Positions 30,806 to 38,823 of a stretch of 64,000 nucleotides of DNA are shown here, in pieces (position 1 is the stretch's first letter; each line of letters begins with the position of its first letter). Source of the stretch: an uncultured Bacillota bacterium (GTDB taxonomy: Bacteria; Bacillota; Clostridia; Oscillospirales; Oscillospiraceae). The notes under the pieces are model-generated. The model saw only the letters and a list, made by a program, of their open reading frames with translations. It did not search any database and had not been told where the DNA came from. A program made the translations under genes and the position numbers. The DNA is taken from positions 1-64,000 of the forward strand of contig CANSDP010000001.1 of the NCBI GenBank assembly GCA_947645675.1, in the 5' to 3' direction.

Positions 30806-31527
30806 CAGACGGTAATCTGCCCCAGCACCTGGCCGATGGGCTGGTTGATGGCCAGGCTGGCCCGGTCGTCGTAGGGGGTGGGACTCTTGTTGATGAGGAC
30901 CAGCCGGTTTCCCCGGAAATAGTTGATGAGCCCGGCGGCGGGGTAGACCGCCAGGGAGGTGCCCCCGATGATGAGCAGGTCGGCCTCCCGAATGTCGGCC
31001 ACCGCCCCCTCGATGGTGGCGCTGTCCAGACCCTCCTCATAGAGGACCACATCGGGCTTGACGGTTCCGCCGCAGGAGCATTTTGGCACCCCGGTCCCCG
31101 TTTTGATGTCCGTCACCGCATAGGGCCTGCGGCACCTCATGCAGTAGTTGCGGTGGACCGACCCGTGGAGCTCCCAAACCCGCTGGGACCCAGCCTTCTG
31201 GTGGAGCCCGTCGATGTTCTGGGTGACCACTGAGCGCAGCTTGCCCGCCGCCTCCAGCTCAGCCAGCTTTTTGTGGGCGGCGTTGGGCTGGGCGTCCAGA
31301 CAGAGCATCTTGTCCCGGTAGAAGCGGTAAAACTCCTCGGGCTGGGTATCAAAAAAGGTTCGGCTCAAAATCTCCTCCGGAGGCCAGGCGTATTTCTGAT
31401 TGTACAGCCCGTCCACACTGCGGAAGTCGGGAATACCGCTCTCGGTGCTCACGCCCGCTCCGCCGAAAAAGACGATTCTTTGGCTCTCGTCGATCCACTG
31501 CTGCAGAGTCCTCATTTTTTCATCCAT
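30805..31527 (-). CDS. NAD-dependent protein deacylase (sirtuin)
   Basis: A 240-residue sirtuin: NAD-binding GAGVSTESGIPDFRSVDGLY (about 20-40), TQNIDGLHQKAGS with the catalytic region ELHGSV (His about 118), a four-Cys zinc site (CMRCRRPY and PKCSCGG), DVVLYEEGLD, and the C-terminal GTSLAVYPAAGLINYF and LVLINKSPTPYDDRA. It removes acyl groups from lysine using NAD, giving nicotinamide and O-acyl-ADP-ribose. It is translationally coupled to the WYL regulator downstream. Confidence 0.95.
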   Translation of the reverse strand: MDEKMRTLQQWIDESQRIVFFGGAGVSTESGIPDFRSVDGLYNQKYAWPPEEILSRTFFDTQPEEFYRFYRDKMLCLDAQPNAAHKKLAELEAAGKLRSVVTQNIDGLHQKAGSQRVWELHGSVHRNYCMRCRRPYAVTDIKTGTGVPKCSCGGTVKPDVVLYEEGLDSATIEGAVADIREADLLIIGGTSLAVYPAAGLINYFRGNRLVLINKSPTPYDDRASLAINQPIGQVLGQITV

Positions 31528-31574
31528 GGATGCACCTCCTCACATCGTTCAGCTCCCTCTCTGAGGGAGGCTTT

Positions 31575-32864
31575 TTATAATCTGGTCTCCATCGGGATGG
31601 ACACGATATAGTCGCTGCTTCCGAGCTGGCGGAGAAGGACGGGCAGGACCCGGGCGGCGCTGTCGCCGCCCTCCAGGGTGAGGTAGACCGGGCCCTGACG
31701 GTTTTTCAGCCGCCGGATGGTACTGGAGGCGAAGGAGCTGGGGCTGACGGAATCGTTGGGCTGGAGACGGGCGGTCTCAGTCCAGCATACCCAGCCGGCC
31801 TCCTTCAGGGCGGCCCGCTGTCCGGCGGGGACGCAGGCCAGGGTGGTCCGAGTGCGGGCGGACATCTCCAGGGCGGCGGTTCCCCGGGCCAGCAGTTCCT
31901 CAACCGGCTCCCCGCTGTCGGCCAGGATGCCGACGCTGTGCCCGGTGCCCAGGGCCCGGCGGACCAGGTCCCCCTCCTCCTCCAGAAGCCGGGGGGTGAG
32001 GAAGAACACGGCGCTTCGCCCGGCGGCGTCCAGGGCGTTCATCGCGGCGGCCAGCCCCTCGGCGCTCTCACAGCGGAGGGCCAGATAGGCTACCGTCTCG
32101 GTCTCGTCAGGCTCCTCCGGGGCGGCGGGCGGGGTGGTGGGGCTGGTTGTCCCGGGATTGGTCCCAGGGGTGGTTTCTGGATTGGTTCCGGTTCCCGTTC
32201 CCGGGGTGGTTCCGGGGGTAGTCCCAGGACTGGTCCCCGGCCCCGGGTTGGTCCCCGGCTTGACGCTGGGGTTGGTGGTGTCGGCGGGGCTGAGGCTCTG
32301 GGTGTAGTCCCGCAGGCGGTTGTTGATGACGGTCTGGGCGGCGTCGATAAAGCTGGCATCGTCGCTGACCGCGTCGGCGCTCTTGATGCGCACCAGATAG
32401 CCCTGGGAGATATAGGGCAGCTGGTTATAGCTGTAGCTCAGCCTAAAGAAGGAGCTGACCATGTTCAGGGGCAGAAAGGCCGTTCCACCCCGCATGACCG
32501 CCCGGGCGGAGTAGGTTGTCCCCGTCATTTCGTCCCAGCAGGTGCCCTTGCTCAGGTCAAAGACCAGCATCTGCCGCAGATTGAATAGCGTAATGGTGTT
32601 GTTGCTGCGGTTATAGCTGGTGTAGAGCCCCAGGCTGACGTTGATGCCGTTCAGGTTGGCGTCAAAAATGGAGTAGGGTACATAGATGGCTCCCCCCGAC
32701 CAGAAGGGCATGGTATTGGAGGACAGGGGAGCCACGCTGTTGTTGATGGCGGTAAAATACAGATTGGCCGCCGAGGCGGGGATGGGCCAGGCCAGGCCCA
32801 AAAACAGGACGGCGGCGATCAAAAAGGATGAGATACGGTGTTTTTTTATGGTGACTCCCCCCAT
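31575..32864 (-). CDS. Secreted protein with degenerate polysaccharide-deacetylase-like C-terminal domain
   Basis: About 429 residues. A signal peptide/anchor (SSFLIAAVLFLGLAWPIPAS) is followed by a stalk-like N-terminal region (FTAINNSVAPLSSNTMPFW, YNRSNNTITLFNLRQMLVFD, about 35-195), a low-complexity Pro/Gly/Thr linker (about 215-270, repeats of PGT), and a C-terminal domain (LALRCESAEGLAAAMNALDA, VFFLTPRLLEEEGDLVRRAL, GTGHSVGILADSG). The last part follows the fold pattern of NodB deacetylases, but the metal-binding Asp-Asp and His motifs were not found, so it may bind rather than cut glycans. The start is uncertain: ATG 32864 lacks a clear upstream ribosome site. Confidence 0.65.
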   Translation of the reverse strand: MGGVTIKKHRISSFLIAAVLFLGLAWPIPASAANLYFTAINNSVAPLSSNTMPFWSGGAIYVPYSIFDANLNGINVSLGLYTSYNRSNNTITLFNLRQMLVFDLSKGTCWDEMTGTTYSARAVMRGGTAFLPLNMVSSFFRLSYSYNQLPYISQGYLVRIKSADAVSDDASFIDAAQTVINNRLRDYTQSLSPADTTNPSVKPGTNPGPGTSPGTTPGTTPGTGTGTNPETTPGTNPGTTSPTTPPAAPEEPDETETVAYLALRCESAEGLAAAMNALDAAGRSAVFFLTPRLLEEEGDLVRRALGTGHSVGILADSGEPVEELLARGTAALEMSARTRTTLACVPAGQRAALKEAGWVCWTETARLQPNDSVSPSSFASSTIRRLKNRQGPVYLTLEGGDSAARVLPVLLRQLGSSDYIVSIPMETRL

Positions 32865-32901
32865 TCTGCCTGGAGCGATCGTACCCCGCTGGGGGCGGGT
32901 G

Positions 32902-34161
32902 TTATACTTTGCCGATATCAGTCCGGAAATGTATGTCCTGGAAGGCGATGGGCTTGGCGGCGGCGTAGGCCTTGTCAATAGCCTCCTCCAGGGTGCTGCC
33001 CAGGGCGGTGACCCCCAGCACCCGACCTCCAGCGGTGAGGACCGTGCCGGTCTCGCCCTGCTTGGTTCCGGCGTGGAACACCGTGGCCCCCAGGGCCGCG
33101 GCCTCGGCCAGACCGGTGATGGGGTAGCCGCTCTGGTACTTCACTGGATAACCTCCCGAGGCCAGCACCAGACAGCAGGCTGCGCCGGACTTCCACTTAA
33201 TGTCCACCTGATCCAGGGTGCCGTCTACGCAGGCCTGGAAGATGTCCATCAGGTCGGTGTCCAGCATGGACAGGATGGGCTGGGTTTCCGGGTCACCGAA
33301 CCGGGCGTTGTACTCCACCACTTTCGGGCCGTCTTTAGTTAACATAAGACCAAAGTAGATGACCCCTTTAAAGGGCCGTCCCTCCGCCTTCAGAGCGGCT
33401 ATAGTGGGCTGGAAAATTTCTTTGACGCACCGGTCCGCAATCTCCGGCGTGTACTTGGGGGAGGGGCAGAAGGCCCCCATGCCCCCGGTGTTGGGGCCCT
33501 GGTTGCCGTCGTAGGCCCGCTTGTGGTCCTGGCTGGACAGCATGGGGACCAGGTGCTCCCCGTCGCAGAAGGCCAGCACCGTCACCTCAGGGCCCACCAT
33601 GCACTCCTCGATGACCACGGTGGAGCCGCTCTCGCCAAACTTCTTGTCCTCCATCATCTCCCGGACGGCCTGCTCGGCCTCCTCCACGGTGGAGGCCACC
33701 ACCACGCCCTTGCCCAGGGCCAGGCCGTCCGCCTTGACCACGATGGGCGCGCCCTGGTCCCGGATGTAGGCCAGGGCCTTGTCCAGGTTGGTGAAGGTCT
33801 CATATTTTGCGGTGGGGATGTGGTATTGTTTCATCAGCTCCTTGGAGAAGGCCTTGCTGGCCTCGATGATGGCGGCGTTGGCCCGGGGGCCGAAGGCGGG
33901 GATGCCCGCTTGCTCCAGAGCGTCCACCATGCCAAGAGCCAGGGGGTCGTCCGGGGCCACCATGACGAAATCCATGGCGTTCTCCTTGGCCCACTTCACC
34001 ATGCCGTCCACATCGGTGGCCTTGATAGGCACGCAGGTTGCCACCTGGGCGATGCCCCCGTTGCCCGGGGCGCAGTAGAGCGCTGTCACCTTGGGGCTCT
34101 GGGCCAGCTTCCAGCAGATGGCGTGCTCACGGCCGCCTCCGCCTACTACTAAGACTTTCAT
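32902..34161 (-). CDS. purD: Phosphoribosylamine-glycine ligase
   Basis: A 419-residue GAR synthetase (ATP + phosphoribosylamine + glycine to GAR, step 2 of purine synthesis). N-terminal VLVVGGGGREHAICWKLAQS; ATP-grasp motifs APIVVKADGLALGKGVVVA and VVIEECMVGPEVTVLAFCDG; SSQDHKRAYDGNQGPNTGGM; metal site VVEYNARFGDPETQPILSML. MKVLVVGG at ATG 34161 follows an AGGAGG site. It is the last pur gene of the operon, separated from the others by two immunity-like genes. Confidence 0.97.
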   Translation of the reverse strand: MKVLVVGGGGREHAICWKLAQSPKVTALYCAPGNGGIAQVATCVPIKATDVDGMVKWAKENAMDFVMVAPDDPLALGMVDALEQAGIPAFGPRANAAIIEASKAFSKELMKQYHIPTAKYETFTNLDKALAYIRDQGAPIVVKADGLALGKGVVVASTVEEAEQAVREMMEDKKFGESGSTVVIEECMVGPEVTVLAFCDGEHLVPMLSSQDHKRAYDGNQGPNTGGMGAFCPSPKYTPEIADRCVKEIFQPTIAALKAEGRPFKGVIYFGLMLTKDGPKVVEYNARFGDPETQPILSMLDTDLMDIFQACVDGTLDQVDIKWKSGAACCLVLASGGYPVKYQSGYPITGLAEAAALGATVFHAGTKQGETGTVLTAGGRVLGVTALGSTLEEAIDKAYAAAKPIAFQDIHFRTDIGKV

Positions 34162-34174
34162 AAGGGTCCTCCTT

Positions 34175-34744
34175 TTACATACGTTCCGCAGCGTCGATGC
34201 GGTGACCGATTTCACCGGCCAACCGCTGTAAATCGGCAAGCTGGGCGGTGGAGGTGGGGAAAAGGACATAGCTGTCGCTGTCAATGTCGATTGCGGCGAC
34301 ACAGACCCCCTCCCATTGTTCCGTCAGGGCGCCGCACCAGGCGGAGATATCCTCGTCCTCGTCAAGCCAGTCCGGGTCCAGCTCCAGCCCCAGCTTTTGG
34401 AAGCCGTGGAGGTTCTGGAGAAAATAGGAAAAATCCTCCAGCTCGTCCTTCCAGTCCCGCTCGCAGACCCAGCCGTGCTCCTCCAGAATGTCCACCAAAC
34501 CCAGCCACTGGATTGCTTCCGGATCGTTAGGGGAGAGTACGCTCCGCTCCCTGTACCGATCCTGATGTGCCGTAAACCAGCTGGCGGGGTTCTCCGTGCA
34601 AGCGGTGATATCGCGGAGAACCGTTTCGTCTCCGCTGGAAATGATCCGGGCGATCTCGGCCACAGTGGGCCCGATTGATTTTACACTGGGCTCCAGAGGT
34701 TCCGGAGCCGCTTCATTTTTTTTAAAGTGATCAAAAAATCCCAT
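34175..34744 (-). CDS. Hypothetical protein, DUF6630-like
   Basis: A 189-residue soluble acidic protein: MGFFDHFKKNEAAPEPLE, VAEIARIISSGDETVLRDIT, ERSVLSPNDPEAIQWLGLVD, LEDFSYFLQNLHGFQKLGLE, YVLFPTSTAQLADLQRLAGE. The pattern resembles DUF6630 proteins, which are often found with polymorphic-toxin immunity genes. It shares its opening M-G-[FL]-F-D-[HR]-[FL]-K-K with the DUF1266 protein at 36757, suggesting a common N-terminal tag. It lies 13 bases before purD in the same operon. The function is unknown. Confidence 0.6.
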   Translation of the reverse strand: MGFFDHFKKNEAAPEPLEPSVKSIGPTVAEIARIISSGDETVLRDITACTENPASWFTAHQDRYRERSVLSPNDPEAIQWLGLVDILEEHGWVCERDWKDELEDFSYFLQNLHGFQKLGLELDPDWLDEDEDISAWCGALTEQWEGVCVAAIDIDSDSYVLFPTSTAQLADLQRLAGEIGHRIDAAERM

Positions 34745-34758
34745 GATAAACAGCCTTT

Positions 34759-35127
34759 CTATAACTCGCCCCAGTCAATGCAGCTGGGCGCGCCTTGAGT
34801 GTGGAAAAATTCCAGCGCGCAGGCCATAGCGTCGGCGGCTGGTATCACCTGCCAGGCGGCAATTTCATATTGGCCGTCACAAAACGTCACAATGTCTTCC
34901 GCATCCTCGTCGCCGAAGGAGACCAGCATCTCACCGCCATTCTCCTCCTCAAAATAGTTGACCACAGCTTGGTCACCTTTTACGAGGATGGACAGGCAGG
35001 GATACTTGTTTTCTTCTGTACGGGAGCACCAGATTTCATTTTCCGGCTGAAAGCAGGCCTCTAAAGCGGCCTTATATTCTTCAAGGGAATTGCATGAAAA
35101 AGAGCCGGTGTTGCTGCTGATGAACAT
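34759..35127 (-). CDS. Imm1-like immunity family protein
   Basis: A 122-residue soluble protein: YKAALEACFQPENEIWCSRT, YPCLSILVKGDQAVVNYFEE, MLVSFGDEDAEDIVTFCDG, and the C-terminal WQVIPAADAMACALEFFHTQ followed by APSCIDW. This last signature is typical of the Imm1 family of immunity proteins for secreted deaminase/nuclease toxins. No toxin gene is adjacent. It lies in the pur operon between the AICAR transformylase gene and the DUF6630-like gene. The assignment rests on the C-terminal pattern. Confidence 0.6.
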   Translation of the reverse strand: MFISSNTGSFSCNSLEEYKAALEACFQPENEIWCSRTEENKYPCLSILVKGDQAVVNYFEEENGGEMLVSFGDEDAEDIVTFCDGQYEIAAWQVIPAADAMACALEFFHTQGAPSCIDWGEL

Positions 35128-35139
35128 GATTTTCCCTCC

Positions 35140-36309
35140 TTAGTGGTGGAACAGCCGCATTCCGGTAAAGGCCATGACCATGCCGTATTTGTCGGCGGTC
35201 TCAATGACCTGGTCGTCCCGAATGGAGCCGCCGGGCTGGGCGATATACTGCACCCCCGACTGGTGAGCCCGCTCCACGTTGTCGCCGAAGGGGAAGAAGG
35301 CGTCGCTTCCCAGGGTGACGCCGGTGAGCTTGGAAAGCCACTGCGTTTTGAGGGAGGGGGTCAGCTCCTTGGGGCGGACCTTGAAGAGCCGCTTCCAGGC
35401 GTCCCCCTGGGTAAAGGCGGCGGAGTCCGCGATATACAGGTCGATGGCGTTGTCGCGGTCGGGGCGGCGGACGCCGCCGGCAAACTGGAGCTCCAGCACC
35501 CAGGGGTGCTGCCGCAGCCACCAGACGTCCGCCTTGCTTCCCGCCAGCCGGGTGCAGTGGATACGGCTCTGCTGGCCGGCCCCTACGCCGATGGTCATGC
35601 CGTCCTTGACGTAGCACACCGAATTGGATTGGGTGTATTTTAAGGTAATAAGAGCCAGCAGCATGTCGTTTTTGGCGTCATGAGGCAGGCGCTTGGCCTT
35701 TGTGACCACATTCTCCAGCATACTCTCGTCAATGGCCAGGTCGTTGTACCCCTGCTCGAAGGTGATGCCGAAGATGCTCCGCCGCTCGATGGGGGCGGGG
35801 ACATAGTCCGGGTCGATCTTCACCACATTGTAACCGCCCTTGCGCTTGGCCTTGAGAATTTCCAGGGCCTCGGCGGTGTAGTCCGGGGCAATCACGCCGT
35901 CGGATACCTCCCCGGCCAAAAAGCGGGCGGTGTCGCCGTCGCAGGTGTCGGACAGCGCCGCCCAGTCCCCGAAGGAGCACAGCCGGTCGGCCCCACGGGC
36001 CCGGATGTAGGCGCAGGCGATGGGGGAGAGGTCCCCCTCGGGGGCCAGGTACATCAGCCGCTCTGTGTCGTTCAGGGGCAGGCCCAGGGCCGCGCCCGCC
36101 GGGGAGACATGCTTGAAGGAGGCGGCGGCGGGCAGGCCGGTGGCCTTTTTCAGGGCCTTAACCAGCTGCCAGGAGTTGAGCGCGTCCATAAAGTTGATGT
36201 ACCCAGGCCGGCCGTTGAGCACCTCCAGGGGCAGCTCGCCGTCCTCCATGTAGATGCGGGCGGGCTTTTGATTGGGGTTGCAGCCATATTTCAGTTCCAG
36301 TTCGGTCAT
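35140..36309 (-). CDS. Stand-alone AICAR transformylase (phosphoribosylaminoimidazolecarboxamide formyltransferase)
   Basis: A 389-residue protein corresponding only to the transformylase half of PurH: LKYGCNPNQKPARIYM, PAAASFKHVSPAGAALGLPL, KTQWLSKLTGVTLGSDAFFP, FGDNVERAHQSGVQYIAQPG, RDDQVIETADKYGMVMAFTG. The Lys-His of SFKHVSPAG and the Asn-Ser region of KYTQSNSVCY are the expected active-site elements. It transfers a formyl group from 10-formyl-THF to AICAR. The IMP cyclohydrolase half is absent and is supplied by the separate PurO-type gene at 38034. Confidence 0.92.
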   Translation of the reverse strand: MTELELKYGCNPNQKPARIYMEDGELPLEVLNGRPGYINFMDALNSWQLVKALKKATGLPAAASFKHVSPAGAALGLPLNDTERLMYLAPEGDLSPIACAYIRARGADRLCSFGDWAALSDTCDGDTARFLAGEVSDGVIAPDYTAEALEILKAKRKGGYNVVKIDPDYVPAPIERRSIFGITFEQGYNDLAIDESMLENVVTKAKRLPHDAKNDMLLALITLKYTQSNSVCYVKDGMTIGVGAGQQSRIHCTRLAGSKADVWWLRQHPWVLELQFAGGVRRPDRDNAIDLYIADSAAFTQGDAWKRLFKVRPKELTPSLKTQWLSKLTGVTLGSDAFFPFGDNVERAHQSGVQYIAQPGGSIRDDQVIETADKYGMVMAFTGMRLFHH

Positions 36310-36398
36310 GTTGCGCTCCTTTCGGGTTTTCTCGTTCCTTTTCTTTGAAAAGAAAAGGAACCGAAAAGAAACTTTTGGGAAAAACTTTGTTTTTCCTC

Positions 36399-36752
36399 TT
36401 ATTCTTCAATGGTATCCTCGTTGATGAAGTCGAACTCGTTATCTATGAGCATTTGCAGGTATTCGTCGAAGCTGTCCGCCACGACGGCCATCTCGTCCGG
36501 GTCGTGGAGGAAGCGCAGGACCTGCCCCTTTTTGCCCTTGGCGGAGGGGGAGAAGTCGATGAACAGCTGGGAGGTGCCGCCGTTGTTGCAGCAGTCGGAG
36601 AAGTGGAGCCAATCCAGCTTGTCCAGGTCCCGCTGGTCCGCCCCGTGAACCACTGAGGAGAAGCGGTCCCATATCTCCTGGCCGTCATAGCTGTAATAGG
36701 CCGCTTTCAGGCCGTCGTAGTAGGCCCGAGCCAATTCCTTTCCGGTTAACAT
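36399..36752 (-). CDS. SUKH/SMI1-KNR4-like protein
   Basis: A 117-residue protein: LARAYYDGLKAAYYSYDGQE, DLDKLDWLHFSDCCNNGGTS, VLRFLHDPDEMAVVADSFDE and the terminal YLQMLIDNEFDFINEDT. The acidic C-terminal helix with F-D-E-Y-L is typical of the SMI1/KNR4 (SUKH) superfamily, most bacterial members of which are immunity proteins. It is four bases upstream-adjacent to the DUF1266 gene (stop and start close). No matching toxin is visible. Confidence 0.65.
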   Translation of the reverse strand: MLTGKELARAYYDGLKAAYYSYDGQEIWDRFSSVVHGADQRDLDKLDWLHFSDCCNNGGTSQLFIDFSPSAKGKKGQVLRFLHDPDEMAVVADSFDEYLQMLIDNEFDFINEDTIEE

Positions 36753-36756
36753 AATG

Positions 36757-37923
36757 TTAATCCTCCGGTGGCGTATACTGCTCCGCGTGGAATTTCCCGT
36801 CCGGCCCCCGCATGTAGGCGGTGCCGACAGGGGCGGTCAGCAGGGGGAGAATGTCCGGGTCATAGTTGCAGATGGTGTTCAGGTCGTAGACCTCGGTATT
36901 TCGGGCGTCGTTGACATAATCCTCGCTCTCCTCGCCGGAGAAGAACCGCCAGCCGCTGTCGGGGCGGCCCTCGGTGGGCTGTTCCCGGTAGCACCAGCCC
37001 ACCTTCTTGCCCAGGACAGTAATATGGTCGGTGGCAAAGCAGCCGCTGGGCCCCTCCCAATCGGTGAGGTACAGCTTGAACTCCGGAGCCCACAGCCCGA
37101 ACTCCTTTTTCCGGGGCGGCACATACCACAGGCCGCTGGCCCAGGCGGCGCCGTCGTTCAGGAGGATATGGGTCAGCTTGGACCACAGCTCCAGCCCCTT
37201 GTTCAGCTCGGGCAGCTTGGTGCCGCCCCGGAAGTCCCAGTACAGCTCGCCGCACACCAGGCTGATTGCGAAGTCGGTCCAGTCCTCAAAAATCTGGGCT
37301 TGGACGATCCAGTGCTCCGCCATCTCGTCAAATTCCTCCCGGGTGAGCAGACCGCAGGCGTACCCCGTCCGCAGATGGCCGACGCACTCGCTGATGTCCC
37401 AGGCCAGATAGCCCTTGTGGCCTACGATGGGATAGAACTGGGCGGAGAAGTCACGGGCCACCTGGAAGAACTCCAGGCCGCCGCCGTTGAGCTGAGACAG
37501 GTCGAAGGGGGGACGGCCTTCCCAGAAGCCCTCAAAATCCAGATACTGGCTGTGACAGCGCAGCTCCTTGTTGCAGAAGTCCAGCATGGACTCCTTGTCC
37601 GTAATGCCGAAGATTTCCTTCAGGTGGGCCTGGCACGCCAGCTCCTCCACACGGGAGGCGCATTTGGGCAGGGTGATGAAGTAGTTGGGGCCGGATTCGT
37701 TGGGGCCGGGGATGCCGGGGGTCTTGCGCAGGGCGGAGACGCCTGCCAGCAGGGCGATGAACTCGTCCCGGCCGCAGGGCCGGCGTCCGTTGGTGTTCAG
37801 CTTTCGGAGGTCCGCCTCCAGCGCCCGAACGGCCTCGGCCAGCCCGGTGTCGTAGGGATGGAAGTCGATGAGCTGAGGCTCAGAGGGCTTGTCCTGTTTC
37901 TTGAGGCGGTCAAAGAGTCCCAT
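36757..37923 (-). CDS. DUF1266 and DUF2185 (Imm33-like) fusion protein
   Basis: A 388-residue protein beginning MGLFDRLKKQDKPSEPQ. The middle (GLEFFQVARDFSAQFYPIVG, YLAWDISECVGHLRTGYACG, AWDISECVGHLRTGY) fits DUF1266, a domain tied to immunity-like contexts. The C-terminal 90 residues (CFATDHITVLGKKVGWCYRE, SGWRFFSGEESEDYVNDARN, LPLLTAPVGTAYMRGPDGKF) fit DUF2185/Imm33. ATG 37923 follows an AGAGGAAAT site. It sits between two pur genes, and its role there is unknown. Confidence 0.7.
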   Translation of the reverse strand: MGLFDRLKKQDKPSEPQLIDFHPYDTGLAEAVRALEADLRKLNTNGRRPCGRDEFIALLAGVSALRKTPGIPGPNESGPNYFITLPKCASRVEELACQAHLKEIFGITDKESMLDFCNKELRCHSQYLDFEGFWEGRPPFDLSQLNGGGLEFFQVARDFSAQFYPIVGHKGYLAWDISECVGHLRTGYACGLLTREEFDEMAEHWIVQAQIFEDWTDFAISLVCGELYWDFRGGTKLPELNKGLELWSKLTHILLNDGAAWASGLWYVPPRKKEFGLWAPEFKLYLTDWEGPSGCFATDHITVLGKKVGWCYREQPTEGRPDSGWRFFSGEESEDYVNDARNTEVYDLNTICNYDPDILPLLTAPVGTAYMRGPDGKFHAEQYTPPED

Positions 37924-37958
37924 CGAGATTTCCTCTTTTCTGTATTTCCAGTTTTTGC

Positions 37959-38030
37959 AGGGGCGGCCTTTGGCCGCCCGCATGTCTCGGGAATATCTGT
38001 ATACGGCGGGCGGCCAAAGGCCGCCCCTAT
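37959..38030. repeat. Intergenic GC-rich repeat, family B, copy 2
   Basis: AGGGGCGGCCTTTGGCCGCC at one end and GGCGGCCAAAGGCCGCCCCT at the other, inverted relative to each other and each self-complementary. It lies between the IMP cyclohydrolase gene (stop at 38034) and the DUF1266 gene. Confidence 0.8.
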
Positions 38031-38033
38031 GAG

Positions 38034-38738
38034 TCAGCTGTGCTTGTTGATGATGCAGATATCCCGCTGACGGCTTTCCAGATCGAAGAGCTGGACATAG
38101 AGGGACACCTTATTTTCCCCATTCAGACCGGACCAGATCTCCCGCGCCCAGGACTGGGCGTCTGTGGCGTCGATGGCCACCCGGCGGGGCTCGCCCTCAA
38201 AGGAGGGCAGGGGGTCCAGGTTCTCCTGATAGGTGTGAATGAAGTGCCCCGCCCCGGCTGTGGGGGCGTCATACTCAAAGAAGTACCGGCAGCAGCAGGC
38301 CGGATCGCCGTCCAGGCTCTTGAGGATGGACAGGTTGTAGGTCCCGTCGGGCTTGAGTACCCCGGAGATACGGGGGGTCCAGTTGGGGCCGTCGGGCTCG
38401 AATTTACGGGTGTTCAGGGCGTGGCGGTAGCAGTGGCCCTCCGCAATTGCGTCCCGGATGGTGTCGGTCTGGTCGCCGTTGGTCACCACCAGCAGGCCGT
38501 TGGGCAGCAGCCGGACGGGGTGGTAAATAATCAGAGAGGGGTCGGTCATCTTGCTCTCGTCAAAGGCCTTGGTCCGGATGCCGTCCTCGGTGTTTTCAAA
38601 AACTCGGTTGCGGCTGTTCTCGCTGCGGCCCATGATGAAGTAGGCGATTGCCGCCTTTTTGTTGTCGGCGGTGCGGCCCAGGACAATGCCCCGGCCAGGG
38701 TAGGGGTGTTCGGAGAGGTATTTTGTCAGGTCAATCAT
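38034..38738 (-). CDS. IMP cyclohydrolase, PurO-like
   Basis: A 234-residue protein: MIDLTKYLSEHPYPGRGIVL, KKAAIAYFIMGRSENSRNRV, LIIYHPVRLLPNGLLVVTNG, YRHALNTRKFEPDGPNWTPR, GAGHFIHTYQENLDPLPSFE. This is the archaeal-type PurO/IMPCH family, unrelated to the cyclohydrolase half of PurH. It closes the FAICAR ring to give IMP, the last step of the pathway. Together with the stand-alone transformylase at 35140 it replaces the bifunctional PurH. ATG 38738 has AGGAGGTAACC upstream. Confidence 0.9.
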   Translation of the reverse strand: MIDLTKYLSEHPYPGRGIVLGRTADNKKAAIAYFIMGRSENSRNRVFENTEDGIRTKAFDESKMTDPSLIIYHPVRLLPNGLLVVTNGDQTDTIRDAIAEGHCYRHALNTRKFEPDGPNWTPRISGVLKPDGTYNLSILKSLDGDPACCCRYFFEYDAPTAGAGHFIHTYQENLDPLPSFEGEPRRVAIDATDAQSWAREIWSGLNGENKVSLYVQLFDLESRQRDICIINKHS

Positions 38739-38751
38739 GTGGTTACCTCCT

Positions 38752-38823
38752 GTAGGGGCGGCTTGTGGCCGCCCGTGAAATGAAACGTGGTGGAAAATGC
38801 GGGCGGCCAAAGGCCGCCCCTAC
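38752..38823. repeat. Intergenic GC-rich repeat, family B, copy 3
   Basis: GTAGGGGCGGCTTGTGGCCG at the left and GCGGCCAAAGGCCGCCCCTAC at the right end, again inverted ends with hairpins. The right-terminal CTA is read on the minus strand as the TAG stop of purN. Confidence 0.8.
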
